A stretch of DNA of 64,000 nt. Origin: Actinobacteria bacterium 69-20 (lineage in GTDB: Bacteria > Actinomycetota > Actinomycetes > Mycobacteriales > Nakamurellaceae). Each line of letters opens with the position of its first letter. Within the stretch, counting starts at the first letter, position 1. The DNA lies in the NCBI GenBank assembly GCA_001897425.1, contig MKSW01000002.1:62001-126000 (forward strand), in the 5' to 3' direction. The position numbers and the translations under genes are program-made. Positions 13,528 through 21,662 of the stretch are shown here, piece after piece. The notes beneath the pieces were generated by a model, which made no database searches, was not told the DNA's origin, and was given only the letters and a program-made list of their open reading frames with translations.

Positions 13528-15438
13528 TCAGTAGAAGACCCACCCGGTGCGCTCGATGGTGATGTCGCCGCCGGCGCACAGCATCGTCTCACCAGTCTGA
13601 ACGATCGACTCCGCCGGAAGCTCGATGGTGTTCGAGGTGCCCATGGTCTTGATCGTGGCGGTCAGCGTGCCGGACGCATCGGATGTGGAGAACGTGGTCG
13701 GTCCCCCGGTCCAGTGGAACGTGATCCTGCCGGTCACGTGCCCGGTGACGTTTTCCGCGGCGAAGTCCGTCGAATCGGTGAAGTCGAAGTAGCCGGTGTG
13801 ATCGGGTGCCAGCCAGAGGTCGACCGCCCCCGGCATGATCGTGTTCATGTCGCTGCCAACCATGGGGTTGAGCTGCGATACGAGGTCGGCCCCTACACAC
13901 GACTGCTCGGCAGGCGGTGCCGGCGTGTCCGCGGGCGGCTGGCCGGCGGGGGGCGCGGCGGGCGGGTCGCTCGGTGGCGGCAGGTGATGGGAGACGGGGA
14001 CCGGATCGCTGACGGCCGAGGCACCGGATGCTGTCAGCAGTGTGGTGAGCGCATCGGTCGCGACCCCGGAGAGCAGCACGACGATGACGTCCGGCAACGC
14101 GTCCAGCGCGGAGCCGATCAGCTTGTTCAGCACCACGGACAGTGCCGAGGTGTCGCGCTGCACATCGACGGCCACCATCACCGGGTCGACAAGCAGCGAG
14201 CCCTTCGCGTCCTCGGCCGTCTCCGTCCCCGTCACGAAGTCAAGCGAGGCGGCAGCCGCCGGGCCGTCCGCCAGCACGCCGTCATGCCGCTGCTCTGCCG
14301 CAACGGCACCGTCGTAGAACGTCCAGTCCACCGCGGAGCCGGCCGGGCTGACGGACGGGAGCTCCACGCCGACCAGCGACGCGCAGGAACGTACCCCGAC
14401 CGGCCAATCCGGCAGCGGCGTGGTAACGGTAACGGTAAACGTGCCCTTTTCGCCCGGCGCCGGCAAGATACCGAATGCCGCCTGCGACGGCATGGCGGTG
14501 ATCTCGGCGGTCCAGGGCGCCAAAGCCCCGGCAACCGCGGTCGCAACCCCGAGCGCTCCGATCGCGGCCTTGATCGGGCCGAGTAGCGGCGCAAGCGCGG
14601 TGGAGACCGCCTTGCCCAGGAACTCTCCGAATAGGGACAGTGCCTCCCCGGCAATCTCGATGATGGTCGAATCCGCGCCGGTCGTGGCGAACCAGGAGCT
14701 GATCTTGCCGATGGTGGCGTCATACAGACCGGAGAGCATGCCGCACGGGTCGAGATCGCCAGAACCCGGCGCCCGGAAGCCCGCAGGCTGGTCGGTATCG
14801 GCGGGCGCCGTCGAGGTGATGTCCTGGACGAACATGGCGAGCACGGCGGTGGGAAAACGGAAATACTGCGGATCGCCGGCCGCCAGCGGGTCCATCAGGG
14901 TGCGCGCAGCTTTCGCGGCCGCCGTGTGAGATTCCGCCACCCAGGCGCCGATGAGTGCACTCAACGGGACAGCGTCAGGTGCCGTCGGATACATCCGCTC
15001 CAGCTGCAGACCGGTCACCCCGGCATGACGGCTCCACTCCGCGCCCCACACCGCTGCCTGGGCGGCCGTGATCGTGATCGTCCCCCGCCCGGGGCGCGGT
15101 ACGTCGTCACGCGTGACGTCGATGCCGGCGGCGCTCAGCGCCTCGGTGACCGTCATCGTCGCGACCGCATCCGAACCGGACGGAGCTTGCGACGGTATAC
15201 CAGCTGCTACCGGCGTGCTGGGCTCAGCCGGTGCGGCGGCCAGACTTCCTCGGGACACCCCGCCGGGGTCGAGGGACCCGGACACCGATCGGGGGGCGCA
15301 CGCAACGGTCAACGCGAGTGACAGGGCCGTCAGCGCTACAGCGCTCCGACGACAGGCAGACCGCACTGACCACCTACAGCGCCCCTCTCCACGCGGATGG
15401 GCGCGTCTCCGCCGCCGGGTTGCCTCGCTCGGGTTCAT
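13528..15438 (-). CDS. Large secreted or lipid-anchored protein of unknown function
   Basis: A 636-residue protein. A basic N-terminus and hydrophobic core ('SAVALTALSLALTVAC') form a signal peptide ending in a lipobox-like TVAC, so export and lipidation at Cys about 47 are likely. The mature part has three zones. The N-terminal domain reads 'TEALSAAGIDVTRDDV' onward. A middle stretch has Gly/Ala-rich hydrophobic helices ('KAAIGALGVATAVAGAL'). A Pro-rich linker at about 490-515 leads to a C-terminal beta-rich domain with two cysteines. I do not recognise a family. It starts 3 bp after the stop of the small lipoprotein gene upstream, so the two are one operon. Both are divergent from the LuxR-type regulator. 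Confidence 0.75.
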   Translation of the reverse strand: MNPSEATRRRRRAHPRGEGRCRWSVRSACRRSAVALTALSLALTVACAPRSVSGSLDPGGVSRGSLAAAPAEPSTPVAAGIPSQAPSGSDAVATMTVTEALSAAGIDVTRDDVPRPGRGTITITAAQAAVWGAEWSRHAGVTGLQLERMYPTAPDAVPLSALIGAWVAESHTAAAKAARTLMDPLAAGDPQYFRFPTAVLAMFVQDITSTAPADTDQPAGFRAPGSGDLDPCGMLSGLYDATIGKISSWFATTGADSTIIEIAGEALSLFGEFLGKAVSTALAPLLGPIKAAIGALGVATAVAGALAPWTAEITAMPSQAAFGILPAPGEKGTFTVTVTTPLPDWPVGVRSCASLVGVELPSVSPAGSAVDWTFYDGAVAAEQRHDGVLADGPAAAASLDFVTGTETAEDAKGSLLVDPVMVAVDVQRDTSALSVVLNKLIGSALDALPDVIVVLLSGVATDALTTLLTASGASAVSDPVPVSHHLPPPSDPPAAPPAGQPPADTPAPPAEQSCVGADLVSQLNPMVGSDMNTIMPGAVDLWLAPDHTGYFDFTDSTDFAAENVTGHVTGRITFHWTGGPTTFSTSDASGTLTATIKTMGTSNTIELPAESIVQTGETMLCAGGDITIERTGWVFY

Positions 15439-15441
15439 CGA

Positions 15442-15876
15442 CTACTCGTACCGGTGCCAGTCGGGGCAGCCGGTCGTGACGAAGGTGACCGCCTCCGGGA
15501 CTTCGGTGAGGAAGACATAGGTACCGTCACCAGCCACAAAGGTCTGTCCGTCGGCGTCTTCGATGGCCCAACGACATCCGGCCGGAAGTGCGTCGGGATT
15601 GCCGCTGAGTTCGTAACTGCCCAGCGGCGCTTCGGTGCCGATCGCGTACGTACCCGTGCCGGCGAGCACGGTGAGCGCACCTATGGCTGCTGAGGTTCCG
15701 GCGTCCACCGCGCCTTCGGCATCCGTGGTCACCCCCGACACCATCTGCGCACCGTCGGACACATCACCGGATCCGCCATCGGACACGGCGCCCGACGCGC
15801 AGGCCGCAAGCACCGCTACGGCGAGCAGTACAACACCGAGCGCGCCCAGCGCGCGCCTCACCTTCTCGGCACTCAC
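15442..15876 (-). CDS. Small predicted lipoprotein of unknown function
   Basis: A 144-residue protein with a clear lipoprotein signal: 'GALGVVLLAVAVLAACASG', where the lipobox is LAAC and the lipidated Cys is about 26. The mature region is Gly/Ser/Asp-rich at first, then a compact domain ('GTYAIGTEAPLGSYEL', 'CRWAIEDADGQ') with two further cysteines that could form a disulfide. It starts at GTG 15876, with GAAGGAA a few bases upstream. It leads an operon with the larger secreted protein and is divergent from the tandem-HTH regulator, which may control it. No function can be assigned. Confidence 0.8.
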   Translation of the reverse strand: MSAEKVRRALGALGVVLLAVAVLAACASGAVSDGGSGDVSDGAQMVSGVTTDAEGAVDAGTSAAIGALTVLAGTGTYAIGTEAPLGSYELSGNPDALPAGCRWAIEDADGQTFVAGDGTYVFLTEVPEAVTFVTTGCPDWHRYE

Positions 15877-16004
15877 GTTTCCTTCGCTCCTATCAGAGGT
15901 GGGGGAACCATCACGCTAGGGCGGATTGTCCGGCACGGCTATGGAGGTTTCGTCGTATTCCGGCGTGTACGTCACTCCGGCGGCGCACGATCACGCGGCG
16001 TCGC

Positions 16005-16010
16005 TACCCT
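16005..16010 (+). promoter_or_regulatory. -10 element of a leaderless promoter for the LuxR-family gene
   Basis: TACCCT is 6 nt before the GTG at 16017, with no ribosome binding site between them. It matches the -10 and spacing seen for uvrB. Confidence 0.45.
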
Positions 16011-16016
16011 TGGCCG

Positions 16017-17663
16017 GTGCGGCGCATGGAGTATCTCGATCGGGTGCTACGGCATCTGATGAGCGGTATGGCACTCCCGCTCCCCCGCACCGACGGGCCC
16101 CTGGCGACGGATCCGTTCGCCCTCGCGTTGAGGAGCCTGCTGCAGAGCTGGCACGGCGAATTCGCCGCAGGCGCGCAGACCGCAGCGCACGCGATGACGG
16201 TGGCCGACGATCCGGACGCGCGAGCACTGGCGCGAGCCGCGGCGGGCTTCGCCCTGGGCATGTGGCCACCTGCGGCGTCCGATCCCACGCTGCGCGAGCC
16301 GCGTACCGGCGCCGATCCCGTTGCTGCGGCACTCGCCGACGAGGAGCCGATCTCGCCGGCGATGTATGCCCCGACCACGGCCCTTCTCGCCGAGTCGGCG
16401 CTCGCCAATGCGCGCGTAACGACGGCAGCCGCCTTCCTGGCGCGCATGGGCGACCCGCCCGATACCCTGTTCGGCGGGCGGCACCCGTTCCTCACCTTCA
16501 TCCGGGCGCTGGCCGCACGGGTCGCGGTTTACCAGGGGGATATCACCGGGGCCGAGCGATGGGCAGATGCCGCGGTCGGCGGGGCCGAGGGGGAGACCGA
16601 ATCACTTTTCGCCCTCGCTTGCGTGGCCCTGGCCCGCGGCAGCGCAGACCGACGCGCCGCGACCCGCGAGCTCGTCGAACAGGTGTCGGCCGCCCCGGTA
16701 CCGGTCGACGCGGTCACCCGGGGGTGCTTCGTGCTCGCCGCGTACGGGGCGCGAGCGCTCGGCCTGGAGACGCGCGGCGCTCGGCTCATCCTGCTGGCCG
16801 GTGGTGACGACGATCTCGGCGGGCTACGCATCATCGATCGTGCGTTCGGCCTCGAATCGCTGGTCGCCGCCGCCATCTCGATGGGCGACCTCGACGCGGC
16901 CGGATCCTGGCTGTCCCGTCTTGAGGTGTTGGCGGGGCACCGGATTGCCGAGCCCACTGTGCAGCGCGCACGCTGCCGAATGAGTATCACCCTCGGCGAT
17001 GCGGGCGGCGCCCTTGCGTCGGCGGACAGGGCCGTGTTGCTGGCACGGGCCGACGGTCGGATGATCGAGGCGGCGGAAGCGGAGATCCTCCGTGCCCGTG
17101 CCCATATCGCACATCGGCGCGGCGGGGCGGCCGAGCGCGAACTCTCTGTGCTGGTGACCGAGTCGGAGGCGCGCGGCTACTTCGCGATTCGCCGCTTCGC
17201 CGCGCGGGAGCTTCGCCAGGTCGGACGGCGCCTTCCCCCCATCGCCGCGAGCGGCTGGCAGGGTCTTTCGCCCCGGGAGCGTGACGTGGCGCTGCTCATC
17301 GCCCAGGGCCGATCCAATGCCTCGCTGGCTCGCGAGCTGTTCCTGTCTGCGCATACTGTGCGGCGTCATGTCAGCCGGGTGTTGGCCGCGTTTGCCGTTG
17401 GAACGCGCGCCGGCGTGGCCGCCGCCCTGACCGACTCCGCGGCGGGCAGGCCGATGAGCGGCACTGTCGCGACGCTCACGGGTCGCCAACGCGCCGTGGC
17501 GGAGCTCATCCGGCACGGGTCCACCAACCGGCGGATAGCGGAGGTACTGGGCATCGGTACCACTACCGTCGAGAAGCACGTGAGTGCCATCAAGGACCGC
17601 TGGAACATCACGTCCCGCGCCGAGATCGCAGTCCTCGCCAGCTGGCTCGCCGACGCCGGTTGA
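16017..17663 (+). CDS. LuxR-family transcriptional regulator with two C-terminal HTH domains
   Basis: A 548-residue cytoplasmic regulator. Residues 1 to about 400 are helical, Ala-rich repeats resembling the TPR-like sensor region of large LuxR (LAL/MalT-like) proteins, but no Walker A motif is visible. Two complete LuxR HTH domains follow. The first is at about 415-465 ('GLSPRERDVALLIAQGRSN', 'HTVRRHVSRVL'). The second is at about 487-545 ('LTGRQRAVAELIRHGSTN', 'TTTVEKHVSAIKD'). Two HTH units in one chain are unusual for this family. The GTG at 16017 fits a leaderless promoter; ATG at 16026 is possible. It is divergent from the two lipoprotein genes, its most likely targets. Confidence 0.88.
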   Translation: MRRMEYLDRVLRHLMSGMALPLPRTDGPLATDPFALALRSLLQSWHGEFAAGAQTAAHAMTVADDPDARALARAAAGFALGMWPPAASDPTLREPRTGADPVAAALADEEPISPAMYAPTTALLAESALANARVTTAAAFLARMGDPPDTLFGGRHPFLTFIRALAARVAVYQGDITGAERWADAAVGGAEGETESLFALACVALARGSADRRAATRELVEQVSAAPVPVDAVTRGCFVLAAYGARALGLETRGARLILLAGGDDDLGGLRIIDRAFGLESLVAAAISMGDLDAAGSWLSRLEVLAGHRIAEPTVQRARCRMSITLGDAGGALASADRAVLLARADGRMIEAAEAEILRARAHIAHRRGGAAERELSVLVTESEARGYFAIRRFAARELRQVGRRLPPIAASGWQGLSPRERDVALLIAQGRSNASLARELFLSAHTVRRHVSRVLAAFAVGTRAGVAAALTDSAAGRPMSGTVATLTGRQRAVAELIRHGSTNRRIAEVLGIGTTTVEKHVSAIKDRWNITSRAEIAVLASWLADAG

Positions 17664-17722
17664 CACGGCCGTCCGCACGTCCGGGGCGCCGGCAGATCCG
17701 GGCCGGTACAGCAGGCCGGTAT

Positions 17723-17761
17723 CGCGCCGACCACGGCGCTGGCGGCGCCGTGGTCGGCGCG
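17723..17761. terminator. Perfect 17-bp stem between convergent luxR-type gene and sdhB
   Basis: The arms 17723-17739 and 17745-17761 are complementary over all 17 bp, with a 5-nt loop (17740-17744). The arm sequence begins CGCGCCGACCACGG. It begins 3 nt past the sdhB stop and about 60 nt past the regulator stop, so it can serve both genes. There is no T-tract, as is usual for high-GC actinobacteria. Confidence 0.85.
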
Positions 17762-17763
17762 CG

Positions 17764-18528
17764 TTACTGCGGCGTGGCGCGCTCCTCCACGCGGCGGCGG
17801 CGCCGCCAGAACGGCAGCGGGTCGTACTTGCGGTCGACCACGCGCTCCTTCATCGGGATGATGGCGTTGTCGGTGATCTTGATGCCCTCCGGGCAGACCT
17901 CCGTGCAGCACTTGGTGATGTTGCAGAAGCCGAGGCCGAAATCCTCCTGCGCGGCGATCTCACGGTCCGCCACGTCGAGCGGGTGCATGTCCAACTCCGC
18001 GAGGCGGATGAACATGCGCGGGCCGGCAAACTGCTTCTTGTTCTCCTCGTGGTCGCGGATCACGTGGCACACGTCCTGGCACAGGAAGCACTCGATGCAC
18101 TTGCGGAACTCCTGGCTCCGTTCGACATCCTCCTGCTGCATCCGGTACTCACCGGGCTGAAGGCCGGGCGGCGGCGCGAAAGCCGGGATGGAGAGCAACT
18201 TCTCGAAGTTGAAGGACACATCGGTGACGAGATCCTTGATCACCGGGAAGGTGCGCATCGGGGTCACGTTGATGATCTCGTCCTGGCGGTAGATGCTCAT
18301 CCGCGTCATGCACGCCAAGCGCGGATAGCCGTTGATCTCCATCGAACAGGAGCCGCATTTGCCGGCCTTGCAGTTCCAGCGCACGGCGAGGTCACCGGCC
18401 TGTTCGGCCTGGATGCGATGGATCACGTCGAGGACGACCTCGCCCGGGTTCACCTCGACCTCGTAGTCGACGAGGCCGCCCCCGTTGGCGTCGCCGCGCC
18501 ACACTCTGAAATGTGCGGTATATCCCAT
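17764..18528 (-). CDS. sdhB: Succinate dehydrogenase iron-sulfur subunit (Sdh1 type)
   Basis: A 254-residue subunit carrying electrons from the flavoprotein to the quinone. The 2Fe-2S cysteines are in 'CKAGKCGSCSMEI' near the N-terminus plus 'CMTRM'. The 4Fe-4S/3Fe-4S cysteines are in 'CIECFLCQDVC' and 'CNITKCCTEVCPEGI'. It is last in the anchor-flavoprotein-iron-sulfur operon, 3 bp after sdhA, and ends at a strong terminator. The order and the sequence style match the Sdh1 (Rv0249c-Rv0247c-like) enzyme of mycobacteria rather than the classical sdhCDAB set. The complex sits on the inner face of the membrane and probably uses menaquinone. Confidence 0.95.
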   Translation of the reverse strand: MGYTAHFRVWRGDANGGGLVDYEVEVNPGEVVLDVIHRIQAEQAGDLAVRWNCKAGKCGSCSMEINGYPRLACMTRMSIYRQDEIINVTPMRTFPVIKDLVTDVSFNFEKLLSIPAFAPPPGLQPGEYRMQQEDVERSQEFRKCIECFLCQDVCHVIRDHEENKKQFAGPRMFIRLAELDMHPLDVADREIAAQEDFGLGFCNITKCCTEVCPEGIKITDNAIIPMKERVVDRKYDPLPFWRRRRRVEERATPQ

Positions 18529-18531
18529 CGC

Positions 18532-20520
18532 CTACGCTCCTTCGCCCGTCGCCGCAGTCGCCCCGCCCGCCCGGTTGGCCGCTTCGGCTTCGTCGATCTC
18601 TTCGGTGGTGAAGTACTTCTCGAGTTCGTGCCGGTCGAACAGAGCCATGAGTTCGGGTGCGACCTTCGGGCCGGGGATCCGGGCGACCTTCACGGTGCCA
18701 CCGTCGAGCGAACATTCGAGCAGCGTACGGCGCCATTCGGGATCCATGGTCGGGAAGTCGTTGCGGGTGTGGCCGCCTCGGGACTCCTGGCGCAGCAGCG
18801 CTGCATTGGCGATGCAGCGGCCGAGGAGCAGCATGTTTTCCACGTCGAAGCACAGGTGCCATCCCGGGTTGAACGCGATGGGTCCCTCGGCCTTGAGCTT
18901 CTTGGCGCGTTCGTCGAGTTTGTCGAGCTCAGCGAGCGCCTCACGCATCTCGTCCTCGGTGCGAATGATGCCAACCAGCGAGAACATCATCTCCTGCAGC
19001 GCACGGTGGATGTCGTAGGCGTTCTCGTAGCCGGATTCTCCGGCATGGCGGAAGGGCTCCAGCGCTTCGTGTGCATAGGCCTGCAGTTCGTCATCGGAGA
19101 ATTTCGGCGTCTGGTGGCCGTGCTCGTCGACGAAGGCGACGGCGGCATCGCCGGCGCGTTTGCCGAAGACCGCGAGATCCGACAGCGAGTTTCCACCGAG
19201 CCGGTTCGACCCGTGCAGCCCGCCGGACGCCTCACCGGCGCAGAACATGCCAGGGATATTGGTGGCCTGCGTGTCCGGGTCGACCTCCAGGCCACCCATG
19301 GCGTAATGGCCGGTCGGCCCGACCTCCATCGGCTCCTTGGTAATGTCCACATCGGCCAGCTGCTTGAACTGGTGATACATCGACGGCAGGCGCCGTCGGA
19401 TGAACTCCTCACTGCGCCGGGAGCCGATGTCCAGGAAGACCCCGCCGTGCGGCGAGCCGCGGCCGGCCTTGACCTCGGCGTTGATCGCCCGGGCCACCTC
19501 GTCGCGCGGCAGCAGCTCCGGCGGCCGCTTGTTGTTGTCCGGGTCGGTGTACCAGCGGTCGCCCTCCTCCTCGGTGGTCGCGTACTGGTCGCGGAAGACC
19601 TCGGGCACGTAGTTGAACATGAACCGCTTGCCCTCGGAGTTGCGCAGCACTCCGCCGTCGCCGCGGACCGACTCGGTGACCAGCACACCGCGCACCGACG
19701 GCGGCCACATCATGCCGGTCGGGTGGAACTGGACGAACTCCATGTTGATCGCCGTGGCGCCAGCGCGCAGCGCCAGCGCCAAGCCATCGCCGGTGGACTC
19801 CCACGAGTTGGACGTCACCTTGAACGTCTTGCCGAGCCCCCCGGTCGCGATGATCACGGCCGCCGCGGTGAAGGAGAAGAAGTCCCCGGTCGCTCGCTGA
19901 TAGCCGAAGGCGCCGCCGACGCGACCGTCGCGCATCAGCAGCCGGATCATCGTGGTCTCGGCGAACACCTTGATGCCGGACTCGGCGTCGCCGGTGGCCT
20001 TCTTGTCGTCCTGCTGCAGCGAGGTCACCTTCTGCTGCAGCGTTCTGATGAGTTCGAGGCCGGTGCGGTCGCCGACGTGAGCGAGCCGCGGGTATTCGTG
20101 GCCGCCGAAGTTCCGCTGGCTGATCTTGCCCTCCGGCGTGCGGTCGAACAGGGCGCCGTAGGTCTCCAGCTCCCACACCCGCATGGGCGATTCCTTGGCG
20201 TGCAGCTCGGCCATCCGCGGGTGCGACATGAACTTGCCGCCGCGCATCGTGTCGCGGAAGTGCACCTGCCAGTTGTCGTGCGGGTTCACGTTGCCCATGG
20301 CGGCCGCCATGCCGCCCTCGGCCATCACCGTGTGCGCCTTGCCGAACAGGGACTTGCACACGATGGTGACGGTCTTGCCGGCCTCACGGGCGGCAATCGC
20401 CGCGCGCAGTCCCGCACCGCCGGCGCCGATGATCAGGACGTCGGAGGAATGCCGTGTGATCGTCGGCTGCCCCATCGGTGGCGCTGCCGGCGCAGCGGGA
20501 GGAGTCGTTGCAGATGTCAT
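18532..20520 (-). CDS. sdhA: Succinate dehydrogenase flavoprotein subunit (Sdh1 type)
   Basis: A 662-residue flavoprotein that oxidises succinate to fumarate. The FAD-binding Rossmann motif is 'VLIIGAGGAGLRAAIAA'. The covalent-FAD histidine lies in 'FGKAHTVMAEGGMAAAMG'. Substrate-site residues are in 'FVQFHPTGMM' and 'HGSNRLGGNSLSDLAVFG'. The ATG at 20520 is used; a TTG at 20532 would sit only one base from the GAAGGA sequence, so it is less likely. It is 42 bp downstream of the membrane-anchor gene. Together with sdhB it completes the enzyme of the citric acid cycle and respiratory chain. Confidence 0.96.
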   Translation of the reverse strand: MTSATTPPAAPAAPPMGQPTITRHSSDVLIIGAGGAGLRAAIAAREAGKTVTIVCKSLFGKAHTVMAEGGMAAAMGNVNPHDNWQVHFRDTMRGGKFMSHPRMAELHAKESPMRVWELETYGALFDRTPEGKISQRNFGGHEYPRLAHVGDRTGLELIRTLQQKVTSLQQDDKKATGDAESGIKVFAETTMIRLLMRDGRVGGAFGYQRATGDFFSFTAAAVIIATGGLGKTFKVTSNSWESTGDGLALALRAGATAINMEFVQFHPTGMMWPPSVRGVLVTESVRGDGGVLRNSEGKRFMFNYVPEVFRDQYATTEEEGDRWYTDPDNNKRPPELLPRDEVARAINAEVKAGRGSPHGGVFLDIGSRRSEEFIRRRLPSMYHQFKQLADVDITKEPMEVGPTGHYAMGGLEVDPDTQATNIPGMFCAGEASGGLHGSNRLGGNSLSDLAVFGKRAGDAAVAFVDEHGHQTPKFSDDELQAYAHEALEPFRHAGESGYENAYDIHRALQEMMFSLVGIIRTEDEMREALAELDKLDERAKKLKAEGPIAFNPGWHLCFDVENMLLLGRCIANAALLRQESRGGHTRNDFPTMDPEWRRTLLECSLDGGTVKVARIPGPKVAPELMALFDRHELEKYFTTEEIDEAEAANRAGGATAATGEGA

Positions 20521-20562
20521 GGCGTGGCGCAATTCCTTCGTCGGCGTGGGTGAGATCGGGCT

Positions 20563-21366
20563 CTAGAAGTGGATGTAGAACGGGTCCGCGAACACCTTCG
20601 CGGACAGCATCCAGACGTACCAGTCGGTGAACATCAAGGTGCCGAGCGTTGTCCACGCGAACTGCATGTGCCTGTTCGTGAGCTTGCTGACGCCCTTCCA
20701 CAGCTTGTACCGGATGGGATGCTTCGAGAAGTGCCGCAGCTGGCCACCGATGGCGTGCCGGCACGCGTGGCAACCCAGCGTGTAGGCCCACAGCAGGACC
20801 ACGTTCGCGGCCATGATCAGGGTGCCCAGGCCGATGCCGTGGAACAGCGAGTGGATCACGTCATAGGTGTTGACCAGCGAGATCAGGACCGCTACGTAAA
20901 AGAAGTAGCGGTGCGCATTCTGGATGATCAGCGGGAAACGCGTCTCGCCGTGGTACCGCTTGTGCGGCTCCGGTACGGCGCAGGCGCCCGGCGTGCGTGC
21001 GAAGGCCCGGTAGTACGCCTTGCGGTAGTAGTAGCACGTGGTGCGGAAGCCGAGCAGGAAGACGAGCGTGATGATCGCGTAGGGCAGGAACACCGGGAAC
21101 GTGCCGAACCAGACGCCGAGCGAGCTGGAGCCCGGGACGCAGCTGGCCGACACGCACGGCGACGTGAACGGCGACAGATAGTCGTACTCGGCGGCGAAGT
21201 AGTACTGGCGCCAGAACACCCGCACCGTCGCATAGGCGACCCAGATGGTGAGCAGGATCGCGGTGGCGTTCGGCTGGTACCACCACCGATCGGTGCGCAG
21301 GGTGCGCTTGCCGACGGAGGCGCGTCCCGGCGCATCCACTCCGAAGGGTGCCTTTGCTTGGACCAT
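20563..21366 (-). CDS. Succinate dehydrogenase membrane anchor, cytochrome b-type (Sdh1 type)
   Basis: A 267-residue integral membrane protein with about five helices. Histidines suited to haem or quinone binding occur in 'NAHRYFFYVAV', 'VIHSLFHGIG' and 'GCHACRHAIGGQL'. It heads the sdh operon and corresponds in size and order to the single long anchor subunit of the mycobacterial Sdh1 complex (one polypeptide rather than separate SdhC and SdhD). The start at ATG 21366 has only a weak purine stretch upstream. It anchors SdhAB and passes electrons to menaquinone. Confidence 0.88.
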   Translation of the reverse strand: MVQAKAPFGVDAPGRASVGKRTLRTDRWWYQPNATAILLTIWVAYATVRVFWRQYYFAAEYDYLSPFTSPCVSASCVPGSSSLGVWFGTFPVFLPYAIITLVFLLGFRTTCYYYRKAYYRAFARTPGACAVPEPHKRYHGETRFPLIIQNAHRYFFYVAVLISLVNTYDVIHSLFHGIGLGTLIMAANVVLLWAYTLGCHACRHAIGGQLRHFSKHPIRYKLWKGVSKLTNRHMQFAWTTLGTLMFTDWYVWMLSAKVFADPFYIHF

Positions 21367-21662
21367 CTACTTCACGCCCTCGTTGTCGGCCCACCGGCCG
21401 GGTCGGCGCCGAACCGTTCGCGGTCGGCTACTGCTGTCGGTCTGTCTGAGGTCTCGCGGCCGCACGGCGCGGCACCGGGGACGGGCGGCCCATGATCCTG
21501 CGGCCCCTCGACCGTCTCATCATCGACCCTCACCCTTCCGGCGACACAGCCGGGTGGCGGGCGCTGGCCATCCTCGGTGCGCGCCCGAGAGAACTATCGA
21601 CCGCGCCCGCGCGTTCGGCAACTCGACGGACCGGCGCGGCCCGCAATGTGATGTCGTATTGA

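Noticed and set aside
13075-14586. 503-residue plus-strand frame overlapping the glnA end and the secreted-protein gene
   Set aside because: Out of frame with glnA and antisense to the secreted protein, which has a signal peptide and normal codon use.
17584-20553. 989-residue open frame on the plus strand opposite sdhBA
   Set aside because: It is antisense to well-conserved sdh genes, rich in Arg/His/Gly, and lacks any motif; it is a by-product of GC-rich codon bias.
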